Part shown: in pieces, positions 48,154 to 60,467 of the stretch
How the letters are laid out: every line of letters starts with the position of its first letter
How positions within the stretch are numbered: position 1 is the stretch's first letter
Origin: Clitopilus passeckerianus
Lineage: Eukaryota > Basidiomycota > Agaricomycetes > Agaricales > Entolomataceae
Length of the DNA: 64,000 bases
Reading direction: 5' to 3'
NCBI GenBank assembly: GCA_944990035.1
Contig: CALYLX010000159.1
Coordinates: 434,001-498,000 of the forward strand
The notes under the pieces: generated by a model
What the model was told of the DNA's origin: nothing
Databases searched by the model: none
What the model saw: the letters and a program-made list of their open reading frames with translations, nothing else
Position numbers and translations under genes: made by a program

Positions 48154-51100
48154 ATGGCCACAAAGCAGAGGCGCGGAACCACGGCAGCTACTGCAGCAAG
48201 GAAGCCCTCAGCGAGGTCTGCCGCCAAACCAGCTTCAACATCAACCGATGAACTGGCAGATAAACTCGCTTCAACTCTACGAATAACATCGACATCGAAA
48301 GCGAAGCCCAAGGCAACAACCAATGATGCCCCTACAGAGAAAGTGGTTGATTCGAAGGAGCAGAAGAGGATATCAATGAGAGCAATCAATTCTGCCTCGC
48401 AAACGCTGTCAGCTGTGGCTCAATCCGGGTGGAAGCGTTCTTCGGCCCCACCTACCTCAGCAAAGGACAAACAAGCTCAGGATGCCAAACTTGCAGCTAC
48501 TGAGGCCTCCAAGCACACCAAGATACTGCGACAGATATGTCAAGACGACATTGATGTCGAGAGAGCAGCGATGAGCATTCTGGGAAAGTTGGTGACTCTA
48601 GAAATGGTGTGAGCCTTTTCTTCAAGTTTGGGTTCCTCTGTAGCTCATCTCATTTTCAACCGTAGTTTAACGAAGCCAGAAATGCATTAGAACCCATCAA
48701 TGCAGCACTACGTTCGATACACAAGGTTGACCAACAACCCACGGACATCTTTAGCCTGTTCTCCATTCCGACGCCCACCACAATTCCTCAAGATACGACG
48801 CTGTTAACCCTCACCTCAACCTACTTTGCATACGCTTTTTCAACTGTGACACACCACGTCTTCAATTCTACCAAGTCAAAACAGGTGCCAGATATCGGAG
48901 CTTTGGCTGATGCCCTGTCACCCTCGCGCCCACAAACGCTTCTGGCCTGGGTCCCGATATTTTCCCAGACTCTGGAAGCAAAGCAAATCGACCCCATCCT
49001 TTCCCGTGCATATACTGCTCTCACAAAGTCATGTGCAGCGATAACAGCGACAACAACAAAAACGCCAACATCATCGCCGCCCTGCGTTGACCATAAAGCA
49101 ATCTTCTTGTTGAGGATGTACGCTGTACATTGCCTTCTTCACACTTCGCCAGGAATCATCGAACCCTCTACGTTTTGGGATCAGGTGGTGAAATTTGCAG
49201 CTGTGTACACAAAAGCGAAACCACCTGCCCCAGAGGAGGATGTACTCAAGGTCGTTTTGGGTGCCTTTGATCAGCTGCATAAGAGTGTCGAGGTTGGGAG
49301 GGGAACTGCAATAGACAGATTTGCATCTGGAAGAGGGTGGTTGGAGTTTTGCGAGTATTGGATGGGGTTTGCCAAAAAGGTAATGCTTAAAAACCCTTCC
49401 AATATCAGCCGCTCATAGTTTATCTTCAGGCGGGGGATATCCGTCTTGTAGATCGCATTGCAGGTCTTCTGCAAACGACTCCGTCATCATCGTCGGCTAC
49501 ATCCTCACCTCAGGCAAATGGAAGTATAACCACCAATGATGGAACCGAGGCGTCAAGACCTGGTAAATCTGGTGGTAAACCACTGAGCGCGGTTGACACT
49601 GCTCGATTGGTCTCTTTGTTCACGCAAACCACCACGGTTCTGGAACAGAATGGCGATGGCAAGTTCTTCTTCAGCCTTTATTAAATAAACGCTAATACAT
49701 GTATCATCAACCAGATGTAGCCCAACGACTTCAAGAGATTACTGGTCAATTACGGACATCTCGGCATACACCTCAACACCTCCGCGTTTGCTTCGATCTT
49801 GACCAGAAAGATGAAGAAGCGGCCAAGGCTGGCCACAAGATCGACCGTGCCTTGGAGAGGTTGCGAAGGGCTACCGTCACTTTCCTGGAGTCGACGAAGG
49901 CAGGCGATCAACGACGTTCGATCTCACAAGCACTATTGAATATAATCTCCGATATCTACAAACCTATTTGCTTGGAGTCGGTAAGCAGGACACTCAGCCC
50001 TCCCTGGAAGCAATTCTGACATCCTCGCTTTTAGCCGAGTTCCGACATCTTGACAAGAGTTATTGATACGTATTTCGTGCTCGCAAAAACGAGCCTGGTC
50101 GTTAGTGATGCCCATACATACGTAACGGCCCACGACTATCTTTCGTCTGCTGCTGCCATCCTCAATGGGCTTTCATCCGAGAAGCATGCCCTGCTCAACG
50201 TCCCGAACTACCTACGATGCATTTCGGGTGCATTCCATAATCTTGGAGGATCTCTGTACCAAGGGGAGCGATATGGTGCTGCTGTTGGGTTCCTGAAGGA
50301 CGCCTGTGCTCTGGGTTCCAAAGCATTGGAGATGAGGAATGGAGGTTTATCTCCAACGTTGTCGCCACGGGACGAGAAAGGCAAGGAGAAGGAGGATAAG
50401 ACGGAGGAAGGATGGAAACAACTTGAAGAGCAGCTATATAGGAGGTGGGAGCTTTTGGGTGTCTGTCACTCAAAGATTAGCGAGCGGAAGGTTAGTTCAG
50501 CTCTTGTGCCTCATCTGCCCTACGATATACTGATACCTCTTTCGTATTTAGGAAGCTTACCAAGCTTTCATGCAGTCAATACGCTGGTTCCCGTATGTTC
50601 AATCGGGGCTTGATTCGCTCGCCAATACCGTTGGAGCTGGTGCCTTGTCAACATTTTGGGAGTCCGGCAGCAATACCAAACAGTTAGGCGCACTGGTCGA
50701 CCGAGTAACCTATCTCGGCACAAACGAGCTTTTCCTTCCTGCAGCCGCCGTGTCGCTTGCTGGTGGTGATAACGCACAGAAATTATCCGCGGCCGTGGTC
50801 GGCGTCCTTTTGGAGAGGCAAATTGACCACCTCGAGTCAAGTCGACATAAGGAGTGTGCCACGAATGCGATTGGTCATCTGCTTGTGGACGCTCTTCGGA
50901 TATACCGTTCAGACAAGATGCCAATGCGGAGAGCAAGGGCGTTGACGAGGTGTTTAGAGTTGATGTATCATGTTGGAGGTGTGGAGTTGTTGGAGAGGCA
51001 GGTCGGCGGCGTGGAGGCGATTGCGAACGATGTCTTCAATTTGCTGAAGGCAGAGGTAGGCTCTCAAAAATGCCCTCCAGACTTCTCTTGCTAACAGGAC

Positions 51101-54100
51101 CTTCGGCTAGGACCTCGCTGAAGACCGGCATATCGCATCCCTTCGAGCCCAATATGAAGCCACAACCCACCTATGGCTCGCCTTACACGCTCATAGGCAG
51201 TCACCCATCGACAACGTCCAGATCCAACGCATTGCAACCCACGCAGAGTCTGCTTGCACTGTCCTCAAGACTATTACCAACCCCAAGCAAAACTCACCTC
51301 GGAAATCATCAACCCCTCGAAAAATTATTCCCAAGCAAATATCAGCGCACAAGACATCTCCTTTAGCTTCCGCGCCAAGCACCAGGCAGCGGGCATCTAC
51401 AAGGTCCCCCGCGAAGAAGACGGCAGTCATTGGTTCGAGAACACGAGCAAGGACACGAACTGCACCTGCTACTGCTGGTGTGGTTCCAAAAGCATCAGTG
51501 GTTGATTCCGCACCTCCTGTCACCCCTGCACGGAAGAGTAGGAAGGGTATGTTCTAAAACGGTGTCCTTGGAGATTTGCGCTGAGATGGCCCATACAGCA
51601 CTGCAGCCACTGGCAATAAATACTCAGACGCCCCCGAAGACCAACCTATCGTCAAATGGTCTGCAAGAAACTGCAGTTGACCTGGTCGAAATTGAAAAAC
51701 TCGTCTCCTTACTCCGTATGTGGATACGTTATTCAGACTCTCACCTCGCCGAACCTTAATATTACCTTTACAGAGCTAGTCGCCCAAATATCCGGGTTGT
51801 TAGCTTTGACCCTTACAAAAACTCGCATCTTGGATGTTACGAGGCGGTTGGGCGAGAAAAAGGATGGTACCCAGAGTGATGGTTAGCTTACCCATTTTTG
51901 GTACCCATGCATACGCTGATTCACATACACGTTGCTTATAGCCTATATCACAGCCTCTGCAGACCTGGCAAGGGAGCTTATCATCCTGGGCAAGACGAAG
52001 CGCGCAGTAACTATCTTTAACCAAGCCTCGAACTCCGTACGGTCAGGCTCCATTTCAACCGAGGCAAGGATTTTGTTCCTGCTTCGTTTTGGCGAGTGTC
52101 TCGCGAAGCAAGGAATTCTCGACGGGTACGGTGATTCACTCCTTATTCCGGAGGTCACAATTACTAATTTTTGCTGTAGTTCCGCTGTTTACCTTGAAGC
52201 TTTGGAGTTGTCCGATGATTGGGATCCTGAGGCCAGAGGCTCGACTATTCAACGGGTTCATGCTCGCGTCAAGACGTTGGAGTATGCAGCTACTGCCTCC
52301 CAAGTATTTGCTTGCATTCAGGCCTGCCAGGTGTGCCAAGTTCTTGTTTCACTGTACTTACCTAATAAGAATTTGTAGGACAACATTTCGGGTTCCATCA
52401 GTGCAATGCTTCAATCTCTGAGGCTGTGGACGCGGGCTACGGAGACCCTTTCCAGGCTTTCAACACCTTTGCCTTCAGGCCTGAAGCAAGATGACGAAAA
52501 CCCCTTCGAGGCCTCAAAGCCATCCACCCCGATGTCAGGCCCCTCCCAACCCACTGCGGACCAGGTCCTGCTGACATCTGCTCAGGCTTCTGTCAAGTAT
52601 CGACCCGCCACGGACGCTATTGAATGGCGGGTTTCAGAGGGCCTGCTCTCGACTTTGTTTTCATTATCTGAAGCCTATCTTACTCGAGGATCTGCGAGAG
52701 AAGCGGACTATTTCGCTCAGCGGGCGCGAGAACTATCGGATTCCCTCAGGGCACCTCCGATGGTAGCCCGTGCGCTTACAAAGATGGCGGAAATCCAGCT
52801 TCATCGCGGAGACACAGAGGCAGGCCTGCAAAGTTTAGAGCAGGCTGGAGTAATCCTAGAGGGCTCGAAGGGAATCGATTTAGTGGAAGTTAGGCGGCTG
52901 CAAGGCCTGTACCATGAAAGGTTGGATAAGAATGCGAATGCCTACGAGATCTATGAGGCGGCAACCAAGATGATCGAGGAGCTCGACGAGATGTTCACGT
53001 CCTCAGATGGCGCTGCCGGTGCTTTCGGGTATGTGGTGTTCTCTGGGTCCACAACATGGCTGACAGTTTCATAGGCGATCGTCTATCGGAGTCGCAAAAT
53101 CCTCCAAAGAGGTGGTCCTCCCTCGTCTTCTTTCGGATGTTTTACGCCATCAAGGTGAGAGTGCAAATCGACCTTCGCCTGAGAAAAATGGATTGACGAA
53201 CTTCGCAGCATGGCTACTACGGGATGATGCTGACCTTCATTCGGCACTCTTAGAGAAGTTCCAGCAGGTCGCACAGTCCATTGGCGCCGAGGTGTGTCAG
53301 AAAAACCATTTGGTTTGCGGACATTTGCTGACTTCCCCCGTTAGGCAGAACAGCATTCACTTCTAGCAAGGCTTGCTCTCAGCGACGTCTACAAGCGATT
53401 CCACGACGATATGTTCCTGAGTTCGTTAGCCGAGTCAGGTAAATGCAATTCATTATTTCCTGACTCTGTGACTAACTGACCCATGATTGTAGCAATTGCT
53501 GTACCTATGGGAATGTCCCGAGCTGGGGAGGGCCTTATCAACCTCCCCGTTCAAGACCTCCTGAGCACATTGAAGACAGCAGAGGAATTCTATTGGACCA
53601 ATCTGACCCTGACCTTCGCCCAAGGTGTTGTCACGGATGTCCGAGAATCCCTACTTTCTCTGGCTCTGGTGCAAGCATTCCAAACGTCGCTTGGTAGGAT
53701 TGATCAGAACGGGTCCATCCTCGCCGCCAGCCTCCTAGGTGAGCCTTAGCCCGTATATTCAGCGAACTCCAGAAACTAAATGCGTTTCATCCCAGATGCC
53801 TCAACCGCCATTACTCTACGCCGTGAGATGCTCGAGACCATCGACCTGAAGTTCCCGGTATCTCCGGACAACGACACCCAATGGCCAAGAATTGACGCTG
53901 ATGGTCGACCCCAAACCCAGGCGGCCAGGAAAATGCCACATAAATCCAAGTTTTTGCGCACATTACCTCCTCGGGGCGAAGATAATCTTTTTGAAGACAA
54001 TTATTCAATCAAGGAATTCTGGAATGGCGTTAAGCGTCGATATCAAGCCGCACTGCTATCGGATCCGGCATCCCAGTCCTCTCCTCGCACCATTGATCTC

Positions 54101-55759
54101 CCGGCCAATTGGACAGTCGTTCACATTGGTGTGACAGAAGACAAAGGCTCGCTGTTCCTTGCCCGCCAACCGGGTGGCAAACAACACAACCCTTTGGTAT
54201 TCCGTGTGCCGCTCAACAGGCGTAGATCGGAAGCCGACGTCGATGAAGCGGAATCACTGACTCTTGACGATGTCGTCGAAGAATTACGGGAGGTCGTCAA
54301 ACTGAGCGACGAGGGGACAAAGCGAGCGAAGCATGTCAAGCGAGACGATCCCACAGCTCGTGCTGCCTGGTGGAAAGAGCGAATGACGTTGGACTCAAGG
54401 CTGCGGTCACTCCTTGAGAACATTGAATTCTGCTGGTTAGGTGCTTTCAAGGTAAGTTTCTCCCCACCACTTCTTCGATGTTACTTACTCATCCCTTACA
54501 GACGGTCCTCAGCTCCCGCAAGAACGTAACCCCAGCTATCATTGCCCATCTGAGCAACGACCTGGAAAGGATTTTCCGCCGTGCTCTCCATTCACCTGAG
54601 AAGAGACCACGGTCTCGGTCTGCTGGCCACAAGAAGCAGGCCTCCCGCATTCAGGCGCAGGGCTTGGAACAGGTGACATTCGACGATACATTGTTGGAAT
54701 GCCTAGCAACATTGTCACCAAAATGCAAAGACGAAGAGCTGGAAGATCTCGCATACTTTATTCTGGACCTCTATCAATTCCATGGTGTCCCAGTTGCCAT
54801 TGCCGAGATTGACATTACTCAACTGGTCGTCGACCTGCGCTTGGTCTTGGAGGACAACAACCAGAGAATGGCGAAGCAGAAAGCAGAAGGGAAAGATGAT
54901 GAACACCTTTTCCTGGTCCTTGATCGCAAGTTACAGGGCTTGCCTTGGGAAAGCATGCCTATCCTCAAGGGCCGCAGTGTCAGTCGCATCCCAAGTCTGG
55001 ACTTCCTTCTCGACAGGATGGAACTCGTCAAGTGGAAACAAGCTGCTGGAAGCGGCCCAGAGCCCAAACATCCGGGAGCCGCCACCATCGACCCTCGCAA
55101 GGGCTACTTCATACTGAATCCTAGCGGTGACCTCCGAGGAACGGCAGAACGCTTCAAGGACTGGTCCGACGAAATGAAGAAGGCCGGGTGGGACGGTATC
55201 AGCGGACAACCGCCTAGCGAGCAACAATTCTTGAATGCACTTCGAGAAAAAGATATCGTTGTGTGAGTACTGGTTTTTGTTTCGGCCAACTACTTCTGCT
55301 TACCCATGTCATTCAACAGCTACTTCGGCCACGGGGGCGGTGAGCAGTACATTCGATCTCACAAGATCCGAACTCTTCCAACATGTGCTGTTACGATGTT
55401 GTGGGGCTGTTCATCTGGAATGCTGAGTGAGATGGGCGACTTCGATCGAATTGGCACACCGTATCACTATATGCTCGCAGGGTGGTAAGACGTTTACTCC
55501 CTCCTCGTCTATCAATTCTAAGTGCCATCCTAGCCCTACATTGGTAGCCAATCTCTGGGATGTGACCGACCGGGATATAGACAAGTTCTCCCAGGCCGTC
55601 TTTGACAAGATCCAACTCACCGGGCAGAGCATTGTCGCCGGCCGTTCAGGGGAGCCGACGTCGGTTGTAGAAGCTGTTGCTCAGTCAAGGGACATCTGCA
55701 AGCTGAAGTATCTGACCGGAGCTGCCCCTGTTGTATATGGAATTCCTTTCTATCTCTGA
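48154..55759 (+). CDS. ESP1: Separase (ESP1/Cut1), clan CD cysteine protease
   Basis: Endopeptidase that cleaves the cohesin kleisin at anaphase onset, held inactive by securin until APC/C acts. A large multi-exon gene coding for roughly 2,000 residues. Start MATKQRRGTTAATAARKPSA, with a basic, Ser/Ala/Thr-rich N-terminus. A long helical superhelical region follows (for example DVERAAMSILGKLVTLEM, and TPR/HEAT-like segments such as EADYFAQRARELSDSLRAPP). The C-terminal protease domain includes LDRKLQGLPWESMPILKGRS and SVSRIPSLDFLLDRM. The catalytic His is in YFGHGGGEQYI (codon 55330-55332) and the catalytic Cys in MLWGCSSGML (codon 55408-55410). PTLVANLWDVTDRDIDKFS follows, and the gene ends at 55759. 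Both dyad residues are present, so it should be active. Confidence 0.93.
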
Positions 55760-55928
55760 TCTTATCTCGTCATATCTAGCCTCGTTCATGGTCACTCCCT
55801 GCATTCGTTATTAGACATCATAGCATCTCGCACTGTATTACTACTCGGTCATCTAATGCCATCAGATTTCTAACGATCGCACGGACAGACCGATGGCAAT
55901 TCTCATCGCCATAGGAGGCCGCTCGACC

Positions 55929-56534
55929 TTAATGGTAACTGACTTTCTCGTGTAAACCTGCCCACTCTTCCTCGAGGATGCCCATCTGCACTAAATCGTG
56001 CCATTCTCCGTCTATCCAGGTTGCCTTGCGTGTCCTGCCCTCTTCAACAAAGCCACTGAAGGTGGTCGGTGAACGAGCTTATAGCCGGTGTGATTCATAG
56101 ACTCACATAGATTTGTATAGCCCGATAGCTCTCTCGTTCCCCGCGTAAACATTCAGGGTGACCCGATGGGCATTCAAACCTCGGAACGCGTAATCCACAA
56201 TGAACTTGGTTATCTCCCGACCATATCCCTTATTCCAGAATTTCTTGGCTAGAGCAATCCCGAACAATGCATCGCGGTTCCGCTTGCCCAGCTTATAGAT
56301 GGCGGCAAAACCGACAAATTCCTGACTCTCTAATTCTTCCACAACGCAGTACATGACTGATTCTTTCGCCGACTTCACCACCAGTTCCTTCAGAACATCT
56401 TCCGCGAATGGAATCACGTATGCTTCGGTACTAGCGAGAAATTCGACAACAGCAAAATCGTTGAAGAGAGCCAGATGGCCGTCGACATCCGAAGGCCTGA
56501 AGGCGCGTAATCGGAGCCTCTCGGTAGTGAACAT
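55929..56534 (-). CDS. GNAT N-acetyltransferase (RimJ/RimL-like), array copy 1
   Basis: Predicted acetyl-CoA-dependent acetyltransferase; acceptor unknown. Exons 56107-56534 and 55929-56055 (intron 51 nt, AT/T junction) give 184 aa. Start MFTTERLRLRAFRPSDVDGH, typical of RimJ-type GNATs. Central strands include MYCVVEELESQEFVGFAAIY. The acetyl-CoA region is AKKFWNKGYGREITKFIVDY, corresponding to the Q/RxxGxG/A pyrophosphate loop. AFRGLNAHRVTLNVYAGNERAIGLY follows. The second exon gives the family tail GFVEEGRTRKATWIDGEW, then DLVQMGILEEEW. It is tail-to-tail with separase, 170 bp between stops. Member of a four-gene tandem array. Confidence 0.88.
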
Positions 56535-57029
56535 GGCAGTATGAGGGAAATAATAAGCAGCAACCTACAAAGATCCGATCCTCTTGTATCGTTCGTCCTG
56601 CGCAGCGAGCCAGTGACTCAGATGATCGTTGGCGGCTGTGCTGCCATATGGCCAATAGTGGCCTGGCTCCAACGAAAGAGGCCGACCGTCAGTTTACTAG
56701 TAAGCTGAGGAGCCAAGCTTTCCTGAGTTTCCTCAGCCAAGGCGTATCAGTAAACACTTTTGCAGTCCTTTACTTGATACGCCCGACTCTTCTTGCCTTC
56801 CATCTGAATTAATCAAGATTCCGACTCACGGCTAAGTTGTATAAGGCACCCCAGGTGAAACCATAACATCTTGCTGTATTCTGTTGCTCTTGTGTACTTG
56901 CTCTCGTGATGCAGCATTTGCTGGGGAGATGCCATGCACCCAGGAGGACTGAGCAAGCGTCGAGGTATGACAAAATTCCGTAGTGGAAGGAATTATAAAA
57001 CTAACAGGTCGATCACCTCCCGCTTGACC
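56535..57029. other. Spacer between GNAT copies 1 and 2
   Basis: Contains the copy 1 promoter. A CAGTGACTCAGATGATC string near 56610 recurs upstream of copy 2 (near 57706), a remnant of the duplicated promoter. No gene. Confidence 0.5.
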
Positions 57030-57643
57030 TTAATGGCTACTGATGTTCTTATGTAAACCTGCCCACTCTTCTTCGAGGATGCCCATCTGCACCAAATCCT
57101 GCCAGCCCCCGTCTATCCAGGTTGCCTTTCGTGTCCTTCCCTCTTCAACAAAGCCTCTGTGGAGGTAGTCAGCGGATGAATTTGCACTGGCAGCTGGCGT
57201 GATCCAACGACTGACATAGATTTGTACAGCCCGATAGCTCTCTGGTTGCCCTCATAAACAGTCAAGGTGACCCGATGAGCATTCAGGCCTCGGAACGCGT
57301 AATCCACAATAAACCTGGTTACTTCCCGACCATATCCCTTATTCCAGAATTTCTTGGCCAGCGCAATCCCGAATGATGCATCGCGGCTTCGCTTCCCCAT
57401 CCTATTGAGGGAGGCAAAACCGACGAACTCCCGACTCTCTAGTTCTTCCACAACGCAGTACATGACTGATTCTTTTGTCGAATTAACCACCAGTTCCTTT
57501 AGAGCATCTTCTGGCAATGGTGTAACATATGCCCCAGGAGTGGAGAGAAATTCAACAACATCAAAATCAGTGAGGAGAGCCAAATGGCCGTCGACATCCG
57601 AAGGTCTGAAGGCGCGTAATCGGAGCCTCTCGGTCGTGAACAT
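57030..57643 (-). CDS. GNAT N-acetyltransferase, array copy 2
   Basis: Exons 57216-57643 and 57030-57156 give 184 aa, the same length as copy 1. The ATG at 57643 was chosen over an in-frame ATG 46 codons upstream because MFTTERLRLRAFRPSDVDGH aligns with the starts of the other copies. Acetyl-CoA loop AKKFWNKGYGREVTRFIVDY. Copies 1 and 2 are each other's closest relatives (EFLS/ATPGAY region, identical exon lengths 428 and 127, similar tails). Intron 59 nt with donor GTCAGT. Confidence 0.88.
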
Positions 57644-58656
57644 GGGGAGTATGAGGCGAGAGCAAGCGGTAAACCCCACAGAGCAGAACCTTGTGGTTTG
57701 TTTTACGCAGTGACTCAGATGATCCTTATCAGCTGCGCTGCCATATGCCCACAAGAATAACCCGGCGGGTGTCACTGGCACCTTCCAGGTTTCCGAGATG
57801 ATCGGCGGTCCTTATCTTCATGCTTTTTGAATGGGCGGTTCAACCTGATTGAGCTTAAAGCAGGACTGCTCGAAGGGTATAAAAATGAAATCACGCTCAT
57901 ACGAAGTGAAATGTGTCTGTCGTACGGTTACAAAAGCGAAATACCAGGTCTACTAGGAAATGTCCAAACCCCCGAATTCAAGACGGTTAGGCACTTTCCG
58001 GGGAGCCCTATCCCACCGCCCCTCCCCAGCCCAGGAACAGGAAGGGCTTCTTCAGCAGGTCTCAAGGGTAATAGTACCGAACAACGCACAGTCACAGTCT
58101 TCTTCAGGGTCAAACTTTTTCAGCGGCTGAATTAAACGTCCATCCCTTCGAGGATTGGGTACATCTTGGGTTCCCAATGAAACCATCCCCCAAGATCCTT
58201 TACCTCATTCAAGAAACATCCAACAGGAGGAGCCCTCTGAATGTGTAGGATCCACTCCCAAAATGGACCGTGCTCGATCATTGCCGTTGTCTGCCGCTTC
58301 ATATTCATTGTCCTCTCGACGGTCGGCTTAGACCCTTACTTCAGCATGAAGTGGACTCCATCCTACTCTTTAGCGGGCTAAGGGGCGGCTTCGGGCTTCA
58401 TCCTCCCTTTTGAGTTTTTAATGGACGTTGGGTTGTCGACGGGCTTTCTACGGTCCTCACGATATTGTGTCGCTGTAGTCGAAATTTAATCATTTTGTTA
58501 CTTGTGCCGAAGCTGTATTCATATGCAGATGTTCTCTTTGAAATGATTTCCATCAACCTCACGAAGAGACGCCCAGGAAAATGGCATACAATAAACAATA
58601 CAAAGGATGCTTTAAGCTGAAGTGTTGTTCGAACGAGTGAGAGACTCCATCTGAGC
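57644..58656. other. Spacer between GNAT copies 2 and 3
   Basis: About 1 kb. The plus-strand frame 57827-58135 (102 codons) has no recognised content. Otherwise no gene. Confidence 0.45.
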
Positions 58657-59234
58657 TTAATGCCACTCTTCTTTGAGTATGCCCATCTGCGCCAAGTCCT
58701 TCCAGCCCCCGTCTATCCAGGTTGCCTTCCGTGTCTTGCTCTCTTCCACGATGCCGCTATGGATGAAGTCAGTAGATGAGCGGCTGGGCAGGTGAGAACC
58801 AACATAGACTTGTACAGCGCCATGGCTTTCTCGTTGCCCTCATAAACTCGCAGGGTAACTCGATGTGCATTGAGGCCCTGGAATGCGTAGTTTACAAAGA
58901 ATTTGATTGCTTCGCGACCATATCCCTTGTTCCAAAATTTCCGAGCGAGAACAACAGGATCAAGATACGCATCGCGACTCCTTTTCCCCATCCTAGAGAA
59001 GGCGATAATTCCGACAAACTCTTGGCTGTCCAGTTCTTCTATAACACAGTACATGAGCGAATCTTTCACCGACTTGCTAATTGCCTCCTTTCGAACATCC
59101 TCTGCCACAGGAACGATGTACTCGTCAGTGAAGGTGATCCACTTCATGACCTCGAGGTCATTGTAAAGATCCAGAATGGCGTCCAGATCTGAAGACCTGA
59201 AAGCGCGTAGTTGAAGCCTCTCGGTTGAGAACAT
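58657..59234 (-). CDS. GNAT N-acetyltransferase, array copy 3
   Basis: Exons 58804-59234 and 58657-58756 (47-nt intron, donor GTTGGT) give 176 aa. Start MFSTERLQLRAFRSSDLDAI. The acetyl-CoA loop is ARKFWNKGYGREAIKFFVNY and it has one more residue before it than copies 1 and 2 (RDAYLDPVVLARK). The tail is shorter, ending DLAQMGILKEEWH. It groups with copy 4 through FSTERL, KWITFTDEYIVP and EGNEKAMALYKS. Predicted soluble enzyme, acceptor unknown. Confidence 0.87.
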
Positions 59235-59641
59235 TGTTGGATGGGCAGAAAGTCCTCTGAGGTCAACTTATAACGGACCGAGACTCCGATGACCGCATGA
59301 GATCAATTCATTTGTCAGGGCAAGAAGCCTGATTACGAGTCTGAAGTGTCAACATTTCAACGACGACGACGATTCGTTCTTTATCCGTTCTTTATCCATG
59401 GGTTTTGGGTCTATCCACTTCATCCCGTATTTTTCATGCTGATTGGCCCTGATGAGTTCGTTTTTGTATTTTTCACCTTTTGTTGCCAAACTCCTTTCCA
59501 GTCTTCCCCATATTGTGGGGTAATTATTTATGTTGTGTTATTAGGTTGTCATTCATCTCAACATCGTCTCTTTGGAATGATTTTAGCCAGCTGGGCGACA
59601 CCAACCTGACCATACGGAGACCTAGCCGTCGCCCGTTATGA
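59235..59641. other. Spacer between GNAT copies 3 and 4
   Basis: Promoter of copy 3, with a 25-bp block shared with the copy 4 promoter. T-rich in the middle. No gene. Confidence 0.5.
59299..59323 (-). promoter_or_regulatory. 25-bp block shared by the promoters of GNAT copies 3 and 4
   Basis: GAGATCAATTCATTTGTCAG followed by GGCAA lies 65 bp upstream of the copy 3 ATG. The identical 25 bases are found at 60295-60319, 42 bp upstream of the copy 4 ATG. The flanks are less alike, which could mean a conserved site or simply recent duplication. Confidence 0.5.
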
Positions 59642-60253
59642 TTAAGCTTTTAAGAGTGGGAACTCAAAAGCTCCGCGCCACTCTTCCTCGAGTATGCCCA
59701 TTTGCACCAAATCCTTCCAGCCTCCATCTATCCAGGTCGCTTTCCGTGTCCTGGTCTCCTCCACGAAGCCGCTGTGGATGTAGTCAGTGGATGAGGGCCT
59801 GGGCAGGTGACCTAAAACCAACATAGATTTGTATAGCGCCATGGCTTTCTCGTTACCCTCATAGACACTTAAGGTAACTCGATGTGCATTGAGACCTCGG
59901 AACGCGTAGTTTACAAAGAATTTGATGACTTCGCGACCATATCCCTTGTTCCAGAATTTTTGAGCGAGAGCAATAGGCCCAAGATATGCATCGCGACTCC
60001 TCTTCCCCATCCTGGAGAAGGCGATAAACCCGACAAAGTGTTCGCTTTCCAGCTCTTCCACGACACAGTACATAAGCGAGTCTTTCGCTGACTTGGTGAT
60101 GGTCTCCTTCAGAGCGTCTTCTGTCGCGGGAACGATGTATTCCTCAGTGAAAGCGATCCATTTCGCGACTTCAAGGTCATTGTAGAGATCCAGGTGGTCG
60201 CCCAGATCCGAAGATCTGAAGGCGCGTAGTCGAAGCCTTTCGGTTGAGAACAT
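59642..60253 (-). CDS. GNAT N-acetyltransferase, array copy 4 (intron can be read through)
   Basis: Spliced form: exons 59823-60253 and 59642-59771 (AT/C junction giving YKSIGFVEE) encode 186 aa. The 51-nt intron is a multiple of three and free of stops, so the unspliced frame also runs from 60253 to 59642 (203 aa), adding 17 residues beginning LVLGHLPRPS after the final helix. By comparison with the other three copies, splicing is expected. Start MFSTERLRLRAFRSSDLGDH. Acetyl-CoA loop AQKFWNKGYGREVIKFFVNY. Tail GFVEETRTRKATWIDGGW, ending in a copy-specific AFEFPLLKA. Confidence 0.87.
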   Translation of the reverse strand: MFSTERLRLRAFRSSDLGDHLDLYNDLEVAKWIAFTEEYIVPATEDALKETITKSAKDSLMYCVVEELESEHFVGFIAFSRMGKRSRDAYLGPIALAQKFWNKGYGREVIKFFVNYAFRGLNAHRVTLSVYEGNEKAMALYKSMLVLGHLPRPSSTDYIHSGFVEETRTRKATWIDGGWKDLVQMGILEEEWRGAFEFPLLKA

Positions 60254-60294
60254 TAATATTGTTGGATAGTAGAAAGTAACCTAGACAAACGCAC

Positions 60295-60319
60295 GAGATC
60301 AATTCATTTGTCAGGGCAA
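60295..60319 (-). promoter_or_regulatory. 25-bp block shared by GNAT copies 3 and 4, second occurrence
   Basis: Identical to 59299-59323; upstream of copy 4. Confidence 0.5.
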
Positions 60320-60467
60320 CGGGCTTGATGCAAGTAGTCAAGTTGGAAAAAAAGACTGATTTAAGCCGGTAGTATATAGTACATTAAAGTGAGTGTACAA
60401 ATAAGATAACGTATCGTACAGTAAAATTAGCAATTACAACATATATACAGCGTTCCTAGCTTAATTC
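60320..60467. other. Spacer between the GNAT array and the condensin gene
   Basis: AT-rich, carrying the 3' untranslated region of the condensin gene and the upstream part of the copy 4 promoter. No gene. Confidence 0.5.

Noticed and set aside
57644..57781. 46-codon N-terminal extension of GNAT copy 2
   Set aside because: All other copies start at MF[ST]TERL; the upstream part is promoter sequence homologous to the copy 1 flank.
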